NCBI GenBank assembly: GCA_963799975.1 | Contig: CAWCZF010000006.1 | Coordinates: 2,852,001-2,916,000 of the forward strand | Length of the DNA: 64,000 nucleotides | From: Actinoallomurus sp963799975 | GTDB taxonomy: Bacteria; Actinomycetota; Actinomycetes; Streptosporangiales; Streptosporangiaceae | Reading direction: 5' to 3' | Shown here: in pieces, positions 26,355-34,700 of the stretch | Position numbering within the stretch: the stretch's first letter is position 1 | How the letters are laid out: each line of letters opens with the position of its first letter | Notes under the pieces: model-generated | The model's input: the letters and a program-made list of their open reading frames with translations, nothing else | Databases searched by the model: none | What the model was told of the DNA's origin: nothing | Made by a program: the position numbers and the translations under genes

Positions 26355-27641
26355 GTGAGATACACCAAGGCCGCCGCGGCGGCCGTCGCACTCGCTGTGG
26401 CCGTCACCGGCTGTGGCAGCAAGAAACACAATGACGCCTCCGCCAAGTCCGCGGACCCGGCGAAGATCCTCGTGTGGCAGATGGGCGACGGCAGCCCGGA
26501 GCAGACCAACTTCCTGAACTCGGTGACCGCCGAGTTCCACCAGAAGCACCCCAAGACCGCCGTGCAGATCAAGTACATCCCCTGGCCCGAGGCCACGCAG
26601 AGCTTCCAGACCGCCATCGCCGGCGGCTCGGGCCCGGACGTCACCGAGGTCGGCAACACCGACGTGCAGTCGTGGGCCGAGCAGGGCGCCTTCGCCGACA
26701 TCACCGGCAAGATGAACTCCTGGGCCGAGGGCAAGAGCCTCAGCAAGGGCGCGCTCGCCAACGACACCCTGGACGGCAAGACCTACGCCGCGCCCTGGTA
26801 CGGCGGCGTGCGCGCCGTCTGGTACCACACGGACTGGTTCAAGGACCTCGGCATCCAGCCGCCGAAGACGTGGGCCGACCTGGAGGCGGCGGCAAAGAAG
26901 ATCCAGGACAAGAAGGGCGTGCCCGGCATCGCGGCGCCCAGCGACTTCACCAACGGCATCCTCAGCTTCGTGTGGGCCAACGGCGGCGACGTCGCCACCA
27001 AGCAGGGCGGCAAGTGGGTCGGCACGCTCGACCAGCCGCAGGCCAAGGAGGCGGTCCAGTTCTACGCCGGGCTGGTGAACAAGGACAAGGTCGCCCCGGA
27101 CAAGTACGTCGGCAAGAACGAGTTGCAGGGCCCGCAGCAGGACTTCGCCCTCGGCAAGGTCGGCATGTACATGGACGGCAGCTGGGCCCTCCCGCAGCTG
27201 GAGAAGGTCAACAAGAAGGACTCCAAAAACTGGGGCGTCTTCCCCATTCCCGGCAAGACGGGTGGCCTCGCGCCGGTCTTCTCCGGCGGGTCCGACCTCG
27301 CGGTCTGGAAGGACAGCAAGAACAAGGACGTCGCGTTCGACTACCTGATGACCCTGGACAGCAAGAAGAACTCCAAGACCTTCGCGGACACGCTGAAGTT
27401 CCTGCCCCAGTTCACCGACGTGCTGCAGAGCACCTCGTACCAGAGTGACCCGATCATGGGCCCGTTCGCCCAGGCCGCCGCGTCGGGCGTGCGATTCACC
27501 CCGACGAGCAAGGGCTGGGCCGACTACGAGGGCGCCAAGAAGGTCCTGCCGAACGCGGTCAAGGCGATCATGCAGGGCAAGTCCGCCGACGACGAGCTGA
27601 AGAAGGCCGACGAGCAGGCCGGCTCCCTGCTCAACCAGTAG
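26355..27641 (+). CDS. Carbohydrate ABC transporter substrate-binding lipoprotein
   Basis: A 428-residue family-1 extracellular sugar-binding protein. The signal peptide ends in the lipobox VTGC near residue 20. The mature part has the MalE-like ILVWQMGDGSPEQTNFLN opening, GGSGPDVTEVGNTDVQSWA and the GDGSWALPQLEK-type hinge (here MYMDGSWALPQLEK). The GTG at 26355 has GGAG seven bases upstream. First gene of an importer operon with two permeases and a GH3 hydrolase. No ATPase gene is present; such importers usually share a global MsiK-type ATPase. N-acetylglucosamine oligomers are the likely cargo, by the hydrolase. Confidence 0.92.
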   Translation: MRYTKAAAAAVALAVAVTGCGSKKHNDASAKSADPAKILVWQMGDGSPEQTNFLNSVTAEFHQKHPKTAVQIKYIPWPEATQSFQTAIAGGSGPDVTEVGNTDVQSWAEQGAFADITGKMNSWAEGKSLSKGALANDTLDGKTYAAPWYGGVRAVWYHTDWFKDLGIQPPKTWADLEAAAKKIQDKKGVPGIAAPSDFTNGILSFVWANGGDVATKQGGKWVGTLDQPQAKEAVQFYAGLVNKDKVAPDKYVGKNELQGPQQDFALGKVGMYMDGSWALPQLEKVNKKDSKNWGVFPIPGKTGGLAPVFSGGSDLAVWKDSKNKDVAFDYLMTLDSKKNSKTFADTLKFLPQFTDVLQSTSYQSDPIMGPFAQAAASGVRFTPTSKGWADYEGAKKVLPNAVKAIMQGKSADDELKKADEQAGSLLNQ

Positions 27642-27649
27642 GACGCCGC

Positions 27650-28624
27650 ATGCTCGACACCGCACGCGCGGTGCGTCGCGCGCCGGGCCGGACCTCGTCC
27701 GGCCCGGCGCGGGCCGGACGCCGCCGCCCACGCCTCGGGCCGTACCTGCTGATCCTGCCCGCGCTCGCCGCCATCGGCGTGCTCCTGATCTGGCCCGTGG
27801 TCCAGATCGGCCAGATGTCGTTCCAGAAGGTCGGCCTGCGCCAGCTACGCGGCGAGCCGGCGGAGAACGTCGGCCTGGCCAACTACCGGCAGATCCTCGG
27901 CGACGGCTTCTTCTGGACCACGGTCCGGCACACAGTCCTGTTCGCGGTCGTGGCCGTCACCGCCACGCTGCTGGTCGGCACCCTGGTCGGCCTGCTGCTC
28001 AACCAGCTCGGCCGCCGGATGTCCTCGTTCGTCGCGGGCGGGGTGCTGATCGCCTGGGCCACCCCGCCGGTCACCGCGGCGGTCATCTTCGCCTGGCTGT
28101 TCGGCACCACCGGCGGCCTCGTCGGGTGGCTGCTCGACCTGCTGCCGGACTGGCTCGTCGGCAGCGGCTGGCAGGACTACAACTGGTTCTCCTCGCCGCT
28201 GCCGGACTACACGGTCCTGACCATCTGCGTCGTCTGGATGTCCTTCCCGTTCATCGCCGTCTCGGTGCTGGCCGGGCTGCGCACGGTGCCGAGCGAGCTG
28301 TACGAGGCGGCCAGGGTGGACGGCTCCGGCGCGTGGAACACCTTCTGGAAGATCACCTTCCCGCTCCTGCGGCCCGTCTTCGGCGTCCTGCTGGTGCTGT
28401 CGGTGATCTGGGACTTCCGTGTCTTCACCCAGCTGTTCGTGCTGTCCGGGCTCGCCAACAGCGACTCGTTCAACCTCTCGCTGTACGGCTACTCGGAGGC
28501 GTTCGGCTCGCTCAACGCCAAGTACGGGCTCGGGTCGGCGATCGCGATGGTGCTCACGGTGTTCGTGCTGATCGTGACCGCGGTCTACACGCGGATGATC
28601 GTGCGTCAGGAGGGGGTCGCATGA
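27650..28624 (+). CDS. Sugar ABC transporter permease (first subunit)
   Basis: A 324-residue MalF-type inner-membrane permease with about six transmembrane helices after an Arg/Pro-rich cytoplasmic N-terminus. The EAA loop reads ELYEAARVDGSGAWNTFWKI followed by TFPLLRP. It begins eight bases after the binding-protein gene, and its stop overlaps the next permease in ATGA. Confidence 0.93.
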   Translation: MLDTARAVRRAPGRTSSGPARAGRRRPRLGPYLLILPALAAIGVLLIWPVVQIGQMSFQKVGLRQLRGEPAENVGLANYRQILGDGFFWTTVRHTVLFAVVAVTATLLVGTLVGLLLNQLGRRMSSFVAGGVLIAWATPPVTAAVIFAWLFGTTGGLVGWLLDLLPDWLVGSGWQDYNWFSSPLPDYTVLTICVVWMSFPFIAVSVLAGLRTVPSELYEAARVDGSGAWNTFWKITFPLLRPVFGVLLVLSVIWDFRVFTQLFVLSGLANSDSFNLSLYGYSEAFGSLNAKYGLGSAIAMVLTVFVLIVTAVYTRMIVRQEGVA

Positions 28625-29463
28625 GGTCGCGCAGGCTACGGCGGATCGCGACGAACACCGCCGGGATCGCGGTGTTCGTCGTCTCGGCCTTCCCGGTCTT
28701 CTGGATGGTCTCCACCGCGTTCAAGCCGAACCAGGAGATCTTCAGCTCCACGCCGCACCCGGTGCCGTACCACCCGACGCTGCACCACTTCGACTACGTG
28801 CTGAACGGCGGCATCGCCGGGGTGTCGTTCTGGCACTACTTCGTCAACAGCATCCTGGTGGCGATCGGGACGGTGCTCGTGTCCGGCCTGCTCGCGCTGC
28901 TGGCCGCCACCGCGGTGGCCCGGTTCCGCTTCCGGTTCCGCACGACGTTCCTGATCCTCCTGCTGGTCGTGCAGATGGTGCCTGCCGAGGCGCTGGTCAT
29001 CCCGATGTTCATCGACCTGAAGCGGCTGGACCTGCTGAACAGCCTCGTGGGCCTGACCGCCGTCTACGTCGGGTTCGCGCTCCCGTTCGGCATCTGGATG
29101 CTGCGCGGGTTCGTCGCCGCGGTGCCCAAGGATCTGGAGGACGCCGCGGCGATCGACGGGGCCGGCCCGATCCGGATCTTCTTCCGGGTGCTGCTGCCTC
29201 TCGTCGCGCCCGGCCTGGTGGCGACGAGCATCTTCTCGTTCATCACGGCCTGGAACGAGCTGATCTTCGCGTACACGTTCCTGAAGGACCAGGACAAGGC
29301 CACGTTGCCGATCATGTTGCAGTTCTTCTTCGGCCGCGCCGGCAACGAGTGGGGCCCGGTCATGGCCGCGTCGACGCTGCTCACCCTCCCGGTCATCGCC
29401 TTCTTCCTCCTCGTCCAGCGCCGCATGGTCTCCGGGCTGGTCGCGGGGGCGGTGAAGGGATGA
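28621..29463 (+). CDS. Sugar ABC transporter permease (second subunit)
   Basis: A 280-residue MalG-type permease: STAFKPNQEIF after the first helix, six predicted transmembrane segments, and the EAA loop DLEDAAAIDGAGPIRIFFRV followed by LLPLVAPG. The ATG at 28621 overlaps the stop of the partner permease. A longer upstream frame is only a shadow of that gene. Its own stop overlaps the ATG of an 18-codon ORF. Confidence 0.93.
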   Translation: MRSRRLRRIATNTAGIAVFVVSAFPVFWMVSTAFKPNQEIFSSTPHPVPYHPTLHHFDYVLNGGIAGVSFWHYFVNSILVAIGTVLVSGLLALLAATAVARFRFRFRTTFLILLLVVQMVPAEALVIPMFIDLKRLDLLNSLVGLTAVYVGFALPFGIWMLRGFVAAVPKDLEDAAAIDGAGPIRIFFRVLLPLVAPGLVATSIFSFITAWNELIFAYTFLKDQDKATLPIMLQFFFGRAGNEWGPVMAASTLLTLPVIAFFLLVQRRMVSGLVAGAVKG

Positions 29464-29516
29464 ACGGCGGCGATTCCCGGGCAGCACACGTACTGAGAGC
29501 GGGGAGCGATCTATGA
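29460..29516 (+). CDS. 18-codon mini-ORF coupled to the permease stop
   Basis: ATG at 29460-29462 overlaps the permease TGA at 29461-29463. The ORF (MNGGDSRAAHVLRAGSDL) ends with TGA at 29514-29516, which overlaps the ATG of a second mini-ORF. There is no homology expectation for a peptide this short. The sequential ATGA overlaps are what support translation; it may serve only to carry terminating ribosomes to the next start. Confidence 0.35.
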   Translation: MNGGDSRAAHVLRAGSDL

Positions 29517-29560
29517 CCACGAAGCCAAGCGCCGGCCGAGACGCGGTGAGCGACCGATGA
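29513..29560 (+). CDS. 15-codon mini-ORF overlapping the GH3 start
   Basis: ATG at 29513-29515 has GGGGAG about seven bases upstream. The ORF (MTTKPSAGRDAVSDR) stops with TGA at 29558-29560, overlapping the GH3 ATG at 29557-29559. The GH3 start has only a weak ribosome-binding site, so translational coupling through this mini-ORF is plausible. A peptide function is not implied. Confidence 0.4.
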   Translation: MTTKPSAGRDAVSDR

Positions 29561-31038
29561 GCGACCCGTCTCTCGAACGGCTCGTCAACACGACCCTCCT
29601 CGTGCCGTTCCCCGGCGCGGCACCGCCCCGCTGGGTCCTGGAGGGCCTGGAGCGCGGCGTCAGCGGCGTCACCCTCTTCGCCATCAACGGCAACGTCCCG
29701 GGAGCCGGCGAGCTCGCCGCGCTCACCTCGGGCCTGCGGGAGGCGGCCGACGCGCTCGTCTCGATCGACGAGGAGGGCGGCGACGTCACCCGCCTGGCGC
29801 ACGAGACCGGCAGCCCGTACCCGGGCAGCGCCGCGCTCGGCGCTCTGGATGACCCCACGACGACCTGGCGTGTCTACCGTTCGCTCGGCGCGGAGCTGCA
29901 CGGCGCGGGAGTGAACCTGGACTTCGCGCCGTCCGCCGACGTGAACACCGCCGAGGACAATCCGATCATCGGCACGCGCGCGTTCGGCTCCGACCCTGAG
30001 CTGGTCGCGCGGCACATCACCGCGGCCGTGTCCGGGTTGCAGGAGGCGGGCGTCGCGGCGTGCGCCAAGCACTTCCCCGGCCACGGGGCGACCTCGCAGG
30101 ACTCCCATCTGGAGATCCCGGCGGTGGACGCGGACCTGGAGCTGCTGGACCGCCGCGAGATGGTGCCGTTCCGCGCCGCCATCGCGGCCGGGGTGCGCTC
30201 GATCATGACGGCGCACCTGCGGGTGCCCGCGCTGACCGGCGCGACGCCCGCCACGCTGTCGGCCGCCGCCATCACCGGGCTGCTGCGCGACACGCTCGGC
30301 TACGACGGGGTGGTCGTGACCGACGCCCTGGACATGCGGGCCGCCAGCGACGCGATCGGCATCCCCGAGGCGGCGGTGCGCGCCCTGTCGGCGGGGGCGG
30401 ACCTGCTCTGCCTCGGCTCGAAGGAGTACGAGGACAGCGTGCGCGCCATCCGCGAGCGGATCATCGAGGCGGTACGCGAGGGCCGGCTGCCCGCCGAGCG
30501 GCTCGAACGGTCGGCGGCTCGGGTCGCCCGGCTCAGGGAGTGGCTCGCGGTGCCGCGTACGGCCGAGGTCGACCGCGCCATCGGCCTGGAGGCCGCGCGC
30601 CGCGCGGTACGCGTCACCGGTTCGGCCGCCGTGGCCGCGCGCCCGCGGGTGCTCCAGCTCCAGGCGCCGTCCAACATCGCGGTCGGCCCCGTGCCGTGGG
30701 GACTGTCGCCGTGGGCGCCGGACGCGGAGGCGGTCGACGCCGAGACGGCCGACGCCGGCGCGCTCCTGACCCGCGCCGCGGGCCGCCCGCTGGTCGTCGT
30801 CGTACGCGACGCGCACCGCTACGCCGGGCACCGCGCGCTCGTGGCGGCGCTGGTGGCCGCGCGGCCCGACGCGGTGGTCGTGGAGATGGGGCTGCCGGTG
30901 TGGCGTCCGGAGGCGGCCGCGTACGTCGCGACGTACGGCGCCACGCGCGCCAACGGGCGGGCCGCGGCCGAGGTGATCGGGCTGATCGAGAAGGAATCGG
31001 AGGCCGGTGGCGCGATCACGTCGTCCGAGGCGGGATAA
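29557..31038 (+). CDS. Glycoside hydrolase family 3, N-acetylhexosaminidase-like
   Basis: A 493-residue GH3 enzyme of the NagZ type. The motif KHFPGHGATSQDSH carries the His/Asp general acid-base loop unique to GH3 N-acetylglucosaminidases, and VVTDALDM carries the nucleophilic Asp. A C-terminal region of about 150 residues follows the barrel. There is no signal peptide, so it acts in the cytoplasm on imported GlcNAc-containing oligosaccharides or muropeptides. It follows the sugar importer genes through two overlapping mini-ORFs and lies under the ROK operator region, consistent with chitobiose or peptidoglycan-fragment use. Confidence 0.92.
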   Translation: MSDPSLERLVNTTLLVPFPGAAPPRWVLEGLERGVSGVTLFAINGNVPGAGELAALTSGLREAADALVSIDEEGGDVTRLAHETGSPYPGSAALGALDDPTTTWRVYRSLGAELHGAGVNLDFAPSADVNTAEDNPIIGTRAFGSDPELVARHITAAVSGLQEAGVAACAKHFPGHGATSQDSHLEIPAVDADLELLDRREMVPFRAAIAAGVRSIMTAHLRVPALTGATPATLSAAAITGLLRDTLGYDGVVVTDALDMRAASDAIGIPEAAVRALSAGADLLCLGSKEYEDSVRAIRERIIEAVREGRLPAERLERSAARVARLREWLAVPRTAEVDRAIGLEAARRAVRVTGSAAVAARPRVLQLQAPSNIAVGPVPWGLSPWAPDAEAVDAETADAGALLTRAAGRPLVVVVRDAHRYAGHRALVAALVAARPDAVVVEMGLPVWRPEAAAYVATYGATRANGRAAAEVIGLIEKESEAGGAITSSEAG

Positions 31039-31045
31039 TCAGAAG

Positions 31046-31513
31046 ATGAGATTGTCCGCCCGGGTCGATTACGCGCTTCGCGCAGCCGCCGAGCTGGCCG
31101 TCGGTGGCGAACGCCCCATCACGGCGGTCCAGTTGGCCGAAGCACAGGGCATACCGCCCAAGTTTCTGGAGAACATCCTCAGCCAACTACGCCGCTCCGG
31201 GCTGATCCGCAGCCAGCGCGGCCCCGACGGGGGCTACTGGCTGGCCCGTCCCGCGACGGAGATCTTCCTGGCCGACGTCATACGTGCGATCGACGGCCCG
31301 CTCGTCGGCGTACGCGGCGAGCGGCCGGAGGATCTCGGCTACGCGGGCCCGGCCAAGGCGCTGCAACTCGTCTGGATCGCGCTGCGGGCGAACGAACGGC
31401 TCATTCTCGAGCAGGTGAGTCTGGCCGCCGTCGCCTCCGGCGAGCTGCCGCCGAGCGTGCACGCGCTGACCCAGGACCCGGGCGCCTGGGACTCCGCCGC
31501 TTTCCGCACGTGA
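31046..31513 (+). CDS. Rrf2 family transcriptional regulator
   Basis: A 155-residue Rrf2 regulator: winged helix MRLSARVDYALRAAAELA...IPPKFLENILSQLRRSGLIRSQRG, then the conserved GGYWLARP wing. The protein contains no cysteine at all, so unlike IscR or NsrR it cannot hold a Cys-ligated iron-sulfur cluster. The ATG at 31046 is seven bases after the GH3 stop. The next gene, a DNA glycosylase, follows after three bases, so the pair is co-transcribed, perhaps as the tail of the sugar operon. Confidence 0.88.
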   Translation: MRLSARVDYALRAAAELAVGGERPITAVQLAEAQGIPPKFLENILSQLRRSGLIRSQRGPDGGYWLARPATEIFLADVIRAIDGPLVGVRGERPEDLGYAGPAKALQLVWIALRANERLILEQVSLAAVASGELPPSVHALTQDPGAWDSAAFRT

Positions 31514-31516
31514 GCC

Positions 31517-32296
31517 ATGCCGGAGGGTGACGTCGTCTGGGCGGCCGCGCGCCGCCTGCACGACGCCCTCGCCGGCCGCACCCTCACCCGCAGCGACTTC
31601 CGCGTGCCGCGTGTGGCCACCGCCGACCTTTCCGGCCGGGCCGTACGCGCGGTGGTCCCGCGAGGTAAGCACCTGCTGACCAGGGTCGACGGCGACGTGA
31701 CCGTGCACACGCACCTGCGCATGGACGGGAGCTGGCGGATCCGGCCGTCGAGCGCGCCGATCCCGCGCGACCACCGGATCCGGCTCGTGCTCGCCAACAC
31801 CGAGTGGCAGGCCGTCGGCTACTCCCTCGGCGTCGTGGAGCTGGTCCGCACCTCACAAGAGCACCGCGTCGTCGGTCACCTCGGCCCCGACCTGCTCGGG
31901 CCCGAGTGGGACGCGGACGAGGCCGTACGGCGGCTGCTGGAGACACCCGGGCGGCCGATCGGCGAGGCGTTGCTGGACCAGACCCGGCTCGCCGGCATCG
32001 GCAACTACTACAAGGCCGAGACGCTGTTCCTGCGCGGCGTCGACCCGTGGCGGCCGGTCGGGCAGGTCCCCGACCTCGACGGGCTCGTCGAGGTCGCACG
32101 GCGCCTCCTGGACGCCAACAAGGAGCGCACCGACCAGAGCACCACGGGCGTCCTGCGGTCGGGCGAGACGAGCTGGGTGTACGGGCGGCGCACCTGCCGG
32201 CGCTGCGGCGGCCCGGTCCGGCGCGCCGAGCAGGGCGAGCAGACGCGAGAACGCCTCACGTTCTGGTGCCCGTCCTGCCAGCCCCCCGCATCGTGA
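31517..32296 (+). CDS. Fpg/Nei family DNA glycosylase
   Basis: A 259-residue base-excision enzyme of the endonuclease VIII (Nei2) branch that removes oxidised bases and cleaves abasic sites. It starts MPEGD, giving the catalytic Pro2 and Glu3. It has the helix-two-turn-helix LLDQTRLAGIGNYYKAE and a C-terminal zinc finger (CRRCGG ... WCPSC). It follows the Rrf2 gene by three bases and is convergent with dps, their stops touching. Confidence 0.93.
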   Translation: MPEGDVVWAAARRLHDALAGRTLTRSDFRVPRVATADLSGRAVRAVVPRGKHLLTRVDGDVTVHTHLRMDGSWRIRPSSAPIPRDHRIRLVLANTEWQAVGYSLGVVELVRTSQEHRVVGHLGPDLLGPEWDADEAVRRLLETPGRPIGEALLDQTRLAGIGNYYKAETLFLRGVDPWRPVGQVPDLDGLVEVARRLLDANKERTDQSTTGVLRSGETSWVYGRRTCRRCGGPVRRAEQGEQTRERLTFWCPSCQPPAS

Positions 32297-32764
32297 TCAG
32301 CGCTGGACGGCGAACATCCAGTGCTGCTGGTCCAGATCCTGCGCCACGGCGATCAGCAGGTCCTGGCTGACCGGGTCGGTCTCCTCCGTGGCGGTGATCC
32401 GCTCGTGGAAGCGCCGGCTCAGCTCCGCCAGCATGTCGGTCATCGCGGCGACCACCTTGTCGTCCGGCAGGAAGCCGCCGTCGAGCTGGTGCAGCATGGT
32501 GCGCTCGGCGACCGTACGCGCCCGGCCGTCCGGGTTGACGCCGATCGCGACCGCACGCTCGGCCACGGTGTCGGCGTGCGCACGCGCCATCTCGACGACC
32601 TCGTCGAGCTGGAGGTGAATGGAGCGGAAGTTGCGGCCGGTGAGGTTCCAGTGCGCCTGCTTGCCCAGCAGGTGCAGGTCGATCAGATCGATCAGTGAAT
32701 CCTGTAGCGCCGCGCCGGTCGCCCTGCGCGCGTCGTCCGTGAGCGGGCTCTTGACCATCGTCAT
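32297..32764 (-). CDS. dps: Dps-type ferritin-like DNA-protection protein
   Basis: A 155-residue Dps/miniferritin that forms a 12-mer storing iron and using peroxide. The ferroxidase region is KQAHWNLTGRNFRSIHLQLDE, with the inter-subunit His and Asp/Glu ligands. The start at 32764 (MTMVKSPLTDDARR) has GGAG upstream; an ATG six codons earlier is less well placed. It sits beside the DNA glycosylase and downstream of clgR, separated from clgR by a strong terminator. Known family role is protection of DNA from Fenton damage. Confidence 0.9.
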   Translation of the reverse strand: MTMVKSPLTDDARRATGAALQDSLIDLIDLHLLGKQAHWNLTGRNFRSIHLQLDEVVEMARAHADTVAERAVAIGVNPDGRARTVAERTMLHQLDGGFLPDDKVVAAMTDMLAELSRRFHERITATEETDPVSQDLLIAVAQDLDQQHWMFAVQR

Positions 32765-32876
32765 CGTCGGGTCTCCTTCCACGGTCCGTTCGACTCCTTA
32801 CTGGCGGAACTTCCCCCCGTGACCGCGGATAAGCCTGATCTGGGTTACGTAAAGTCAGCGAACGTGCACGCGCGCG

Positions 32877-32908
32877 CAAAAATGCCCGGTCCGTACGGAC
32901 CGGGCATT
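32877..32908 (-). terminator. Rho-independent terminator of clgR
   Basis: Read on the minus strand, AATGCCCGGTCC-GTAC-GGACCGGGCATT is a perfect 12-bp stem with a four-base loop followed by TTT, giving five consecutive Ts. It begins 30 bases after the clgR stop. The clearest classical terminator in the window. Confidence 0.9.
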
Positions 32909-32938
32909 CGCGTGTGCCGTGGGTGGGGAGCCCGTCGG

Positions 32939-33307
32939 TCAGGCCGCCACCATGTCGGCGCGAAGTGCGCTCTCGATCGTCTCGGGAGTGGCCGGGATGC
33001 TGTCCGCGGTGATCCGCTCGCCGTCGAGGCGCTCGTGCTCCGGCGCGCCCGCCATCACCGGCTGCTGCTGCAGCTCGGCCAGCGCGAGCTGGTCGGATAC
33101 GTCGCGCAGGACGTGTGAGAGGGGAACTCCGAGGGCTTTGCAGATCGAGGCGAGCAACTCCGAAGATGCCTCTTTCTGCCCTCGTTCGACCTCGGACAGA
33201 TAACCCAGCGACACTCTCGCCGCCGCCGAAACCTCTCGGAGGGTACGGCCTTGGCGCAGCCGCAGCTGCCGGAGTACGTCGCCGAGCAGCTGACGAAGCA
33301 GGACCAT
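32939..33307 (-). CDS. clgR: ClgR family transcriptional regulator
   Basis: ClgR activates clp protease and other proteostasis genes and, in mycobacteria, DNA-damage promoters of the RecA-NDp class. The 122-residue protein has a Cro/C1-type helix-turn-helix (about 8-63: RTLREVSAAARVSLGYLSEVERGQKEASSELL). It ends in DMVAA, an Ala-Ala tail like those that mark ClgR for ClpP. The ATG at 33307 follows GGAGGGAG. Position directly after cinA, with pgsA, rimO and ftsK upstream, matches other actinobacteria. A ClgR-like box lies upstream, so autoregulation is expected. Confidence 0.95.
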   Translation of the reverse strand: MVLLRQLLGDVLRQLRLRQGRTLREVSAAARVSLGYLSEVERGQKEASSELLASICKALGVPLSHVLRDVSDQLALAELQQQPVMAGAPEHERLDGERITADSIPATPETIESALRADMVAA

Positions 33308-33394
33308 GTCTCGCTCCCTCCGATGCATCCTGACCCTTCTTGTGGTTCCACCGTACCTGTCTTGACGAGGCACGTGGCAGACCGAAGCTTTCGT

Positions 33395-33412
33395 GTTCGC
33401 TTCCGACGTAAC
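33395..33412 (-). promoter_or_regulatory. Possible ClgR-binding box upstream of clgR
   Basis: The minus strand reads GTTACGT-CGGA-AGCGAAC: a good AGCGAAC half-site and a weaker left half, giving CGT-N5-GCG spacing close to the CGC-N5-GCG core described for ClgR targets. It is about 90-105 bases upstream of the clgR start. One half is degenerate, so the call is tentative. Confidence 0.45.
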
Positions 33413-33419
33413 GCTGTAA

Positions 33420-34700
33420 TCACCCTGCTTCTTCCCGATCATCGGCCCAGCCGGGCCACGGCTCGGCGGCCTCGATCCCGAGGATGACACGCCGTAGCAG
33501 GTCAAGGGCGTGCACGACGGTCATCGCGCGGACCACGCCGCGCGCTCGCGCTCCGTCGGCCGGGACCGGCAGCCTCGGCGAGCGCGTGGTGACGGCTCCG
33601 CCGGAATCGGCCACCGCGACGTGAACGGTGCCCACCGGCTGCCCGTCCTGGGGGTCGGGACCGGCCACACCGGTCACCGCGAGGCCGTACGAGGCGCCGA
33701 GACGCTCACGTACGCCGCGGGCCATCGCCGCCGCCACCTCGGGGTGCACGGCGCCGTGGGCGGCCAGGAGATCGTCGGGCACGCCGAGGAGAACGTGCTT
33801 GAGCGGCGTGGCGTAGGCGGTCACGCCGCCGGCGAAGGTCGCCGACGAGCCCGGCATGGCGGTCAGCTCCGCACCGAGCAGGCCGCCGGTCAGCGACTCG
33901 GCCACGGCGACCGTCGCGCCGCGCTCGGCCAGCAGGCCGTGCACGACCCGGTCGAGCGTCAGGTCGCCGTCGGCGTAGAGAGCCGACCCGAGCAGCTCGT
34001 GCGCCGCCGTACGCGCCTCGTCGAGCCGGTCCTGCCCTCGCGCCTCGATCCGTACGCGCACCTCGCCGGGCGAGGCGTAGTAGGCGAGCTTCACGCCCTC
34101 CATCGCCTCGACCGCGGCCAGCCGGTCGGCCACCACCGACTCCCAGATCGTCGCGGTGCGCAGGACGCCCGCGGCCACCTTCGCGCCACGCAGCTCCGGC
34201 AGCACCGACTCCTCGGCGATGGCACGCATCTCCGACGGGACGCCCGGCAGCGCGAACACCGAGCCGCCCTGGAGCGTGAGCCGCAGGCCGGGCGCGCTGC
34301 CCGCCGGGTTGGGCAGCAGCGCGGCGCCGCCGGGTACGTCGGCCATGCGCAGCGCGTCCGGGCGCAGCGGCACGCGGCGCTCGGCGGCGCGCTCGCGCAG
34401 GCGGCGCTCGACCTCGGGGTCGCGGCGAAGCGTGACGCCCGCCGCACGCGCGAGCGCCTCGCGCGTCATGTCGTCGGAGGTGGGCCCGAGCCCCCCGGTC
34501 ATGACGACGGCGTCGGCGCGCCGCAGCGCGGCCTCCAGCGCGCCGGCGATCGCGTCGAGGTCGTCGGCGACGACCGTGCTCCGCGTCACCTCGGCGCCGG
34601 ACTCGGTCAGCCGCCGCCCCAGCCACGTGGCGTTTCCGTTGGCGGTGTCGCCGCGCAGCAGCTCGTCACCGACCGTCAGCAGTTCGACCCGCACGGCCAT
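33420..34700 (-). CDS. cinA: CinA family protein (nicotinamide-nucleotide amidase / ADP-ribose pyrophosphatase)
   Basis: A full-length 426-residue CinA. The N-terminal MoCF-like domain has VGDELLRGDTANGN and MTGGLGPTSDDMTREA. The C-terminal deamidase domain (from about residue 265) has VAVAESLTGGLLGAELTAMP and AVTGVAGPDPQDGQPVGTVH. Together they recycle pyridine nucleotides by hydrolysing NMN and related compounds. The gene starts within the end of pgsA (35-base overlap) and is followed by clgR, the conserved actinobacterial order. Confidence 0.95.
   Translation of the reverse strand: MAVRVELLTVGDELLRGDTANGNATWLGRRLTESGAEVTRSTVVADDLDAIAGALEAALRRADAVVMTGGLGPTSDDMTREALARAAGVTLRRDPEVERRLRERAAERRVPLRPDALRMADVPGGAALLPNPAGSAPGLRLTLQGGSVFALPGVPSEMRAIAEESVLPELRGAKVAAGVLRTATIWESVVADRLAAVEAMEGVKLAYYASPGEVRVRIEARGQDRLDEARTAAHELLGSALYADGDLTLDRVVHGLLAERGATVAVAESLTGGLLGAELTAMPGSSATFAGGVTAYATPLKHVLLGVPDDLLAAHGAVHPEVAAAMARGVRERLGASYGLAVTGVAGPDPQDGQPVGTVHVAVADSGGAVTTRSPRLPVPADGARARGVVRAMTVVHALDLLRRVILGIEAAEPWPGWADDREEAG

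Noticed and set aside
28636..30831. 731-codon minus-strand ORF
   Set aside because: It is antisense to the second sugar permease and the GH3 gene, with a composition of simple His/Arg/Asp-rich shadow translation.
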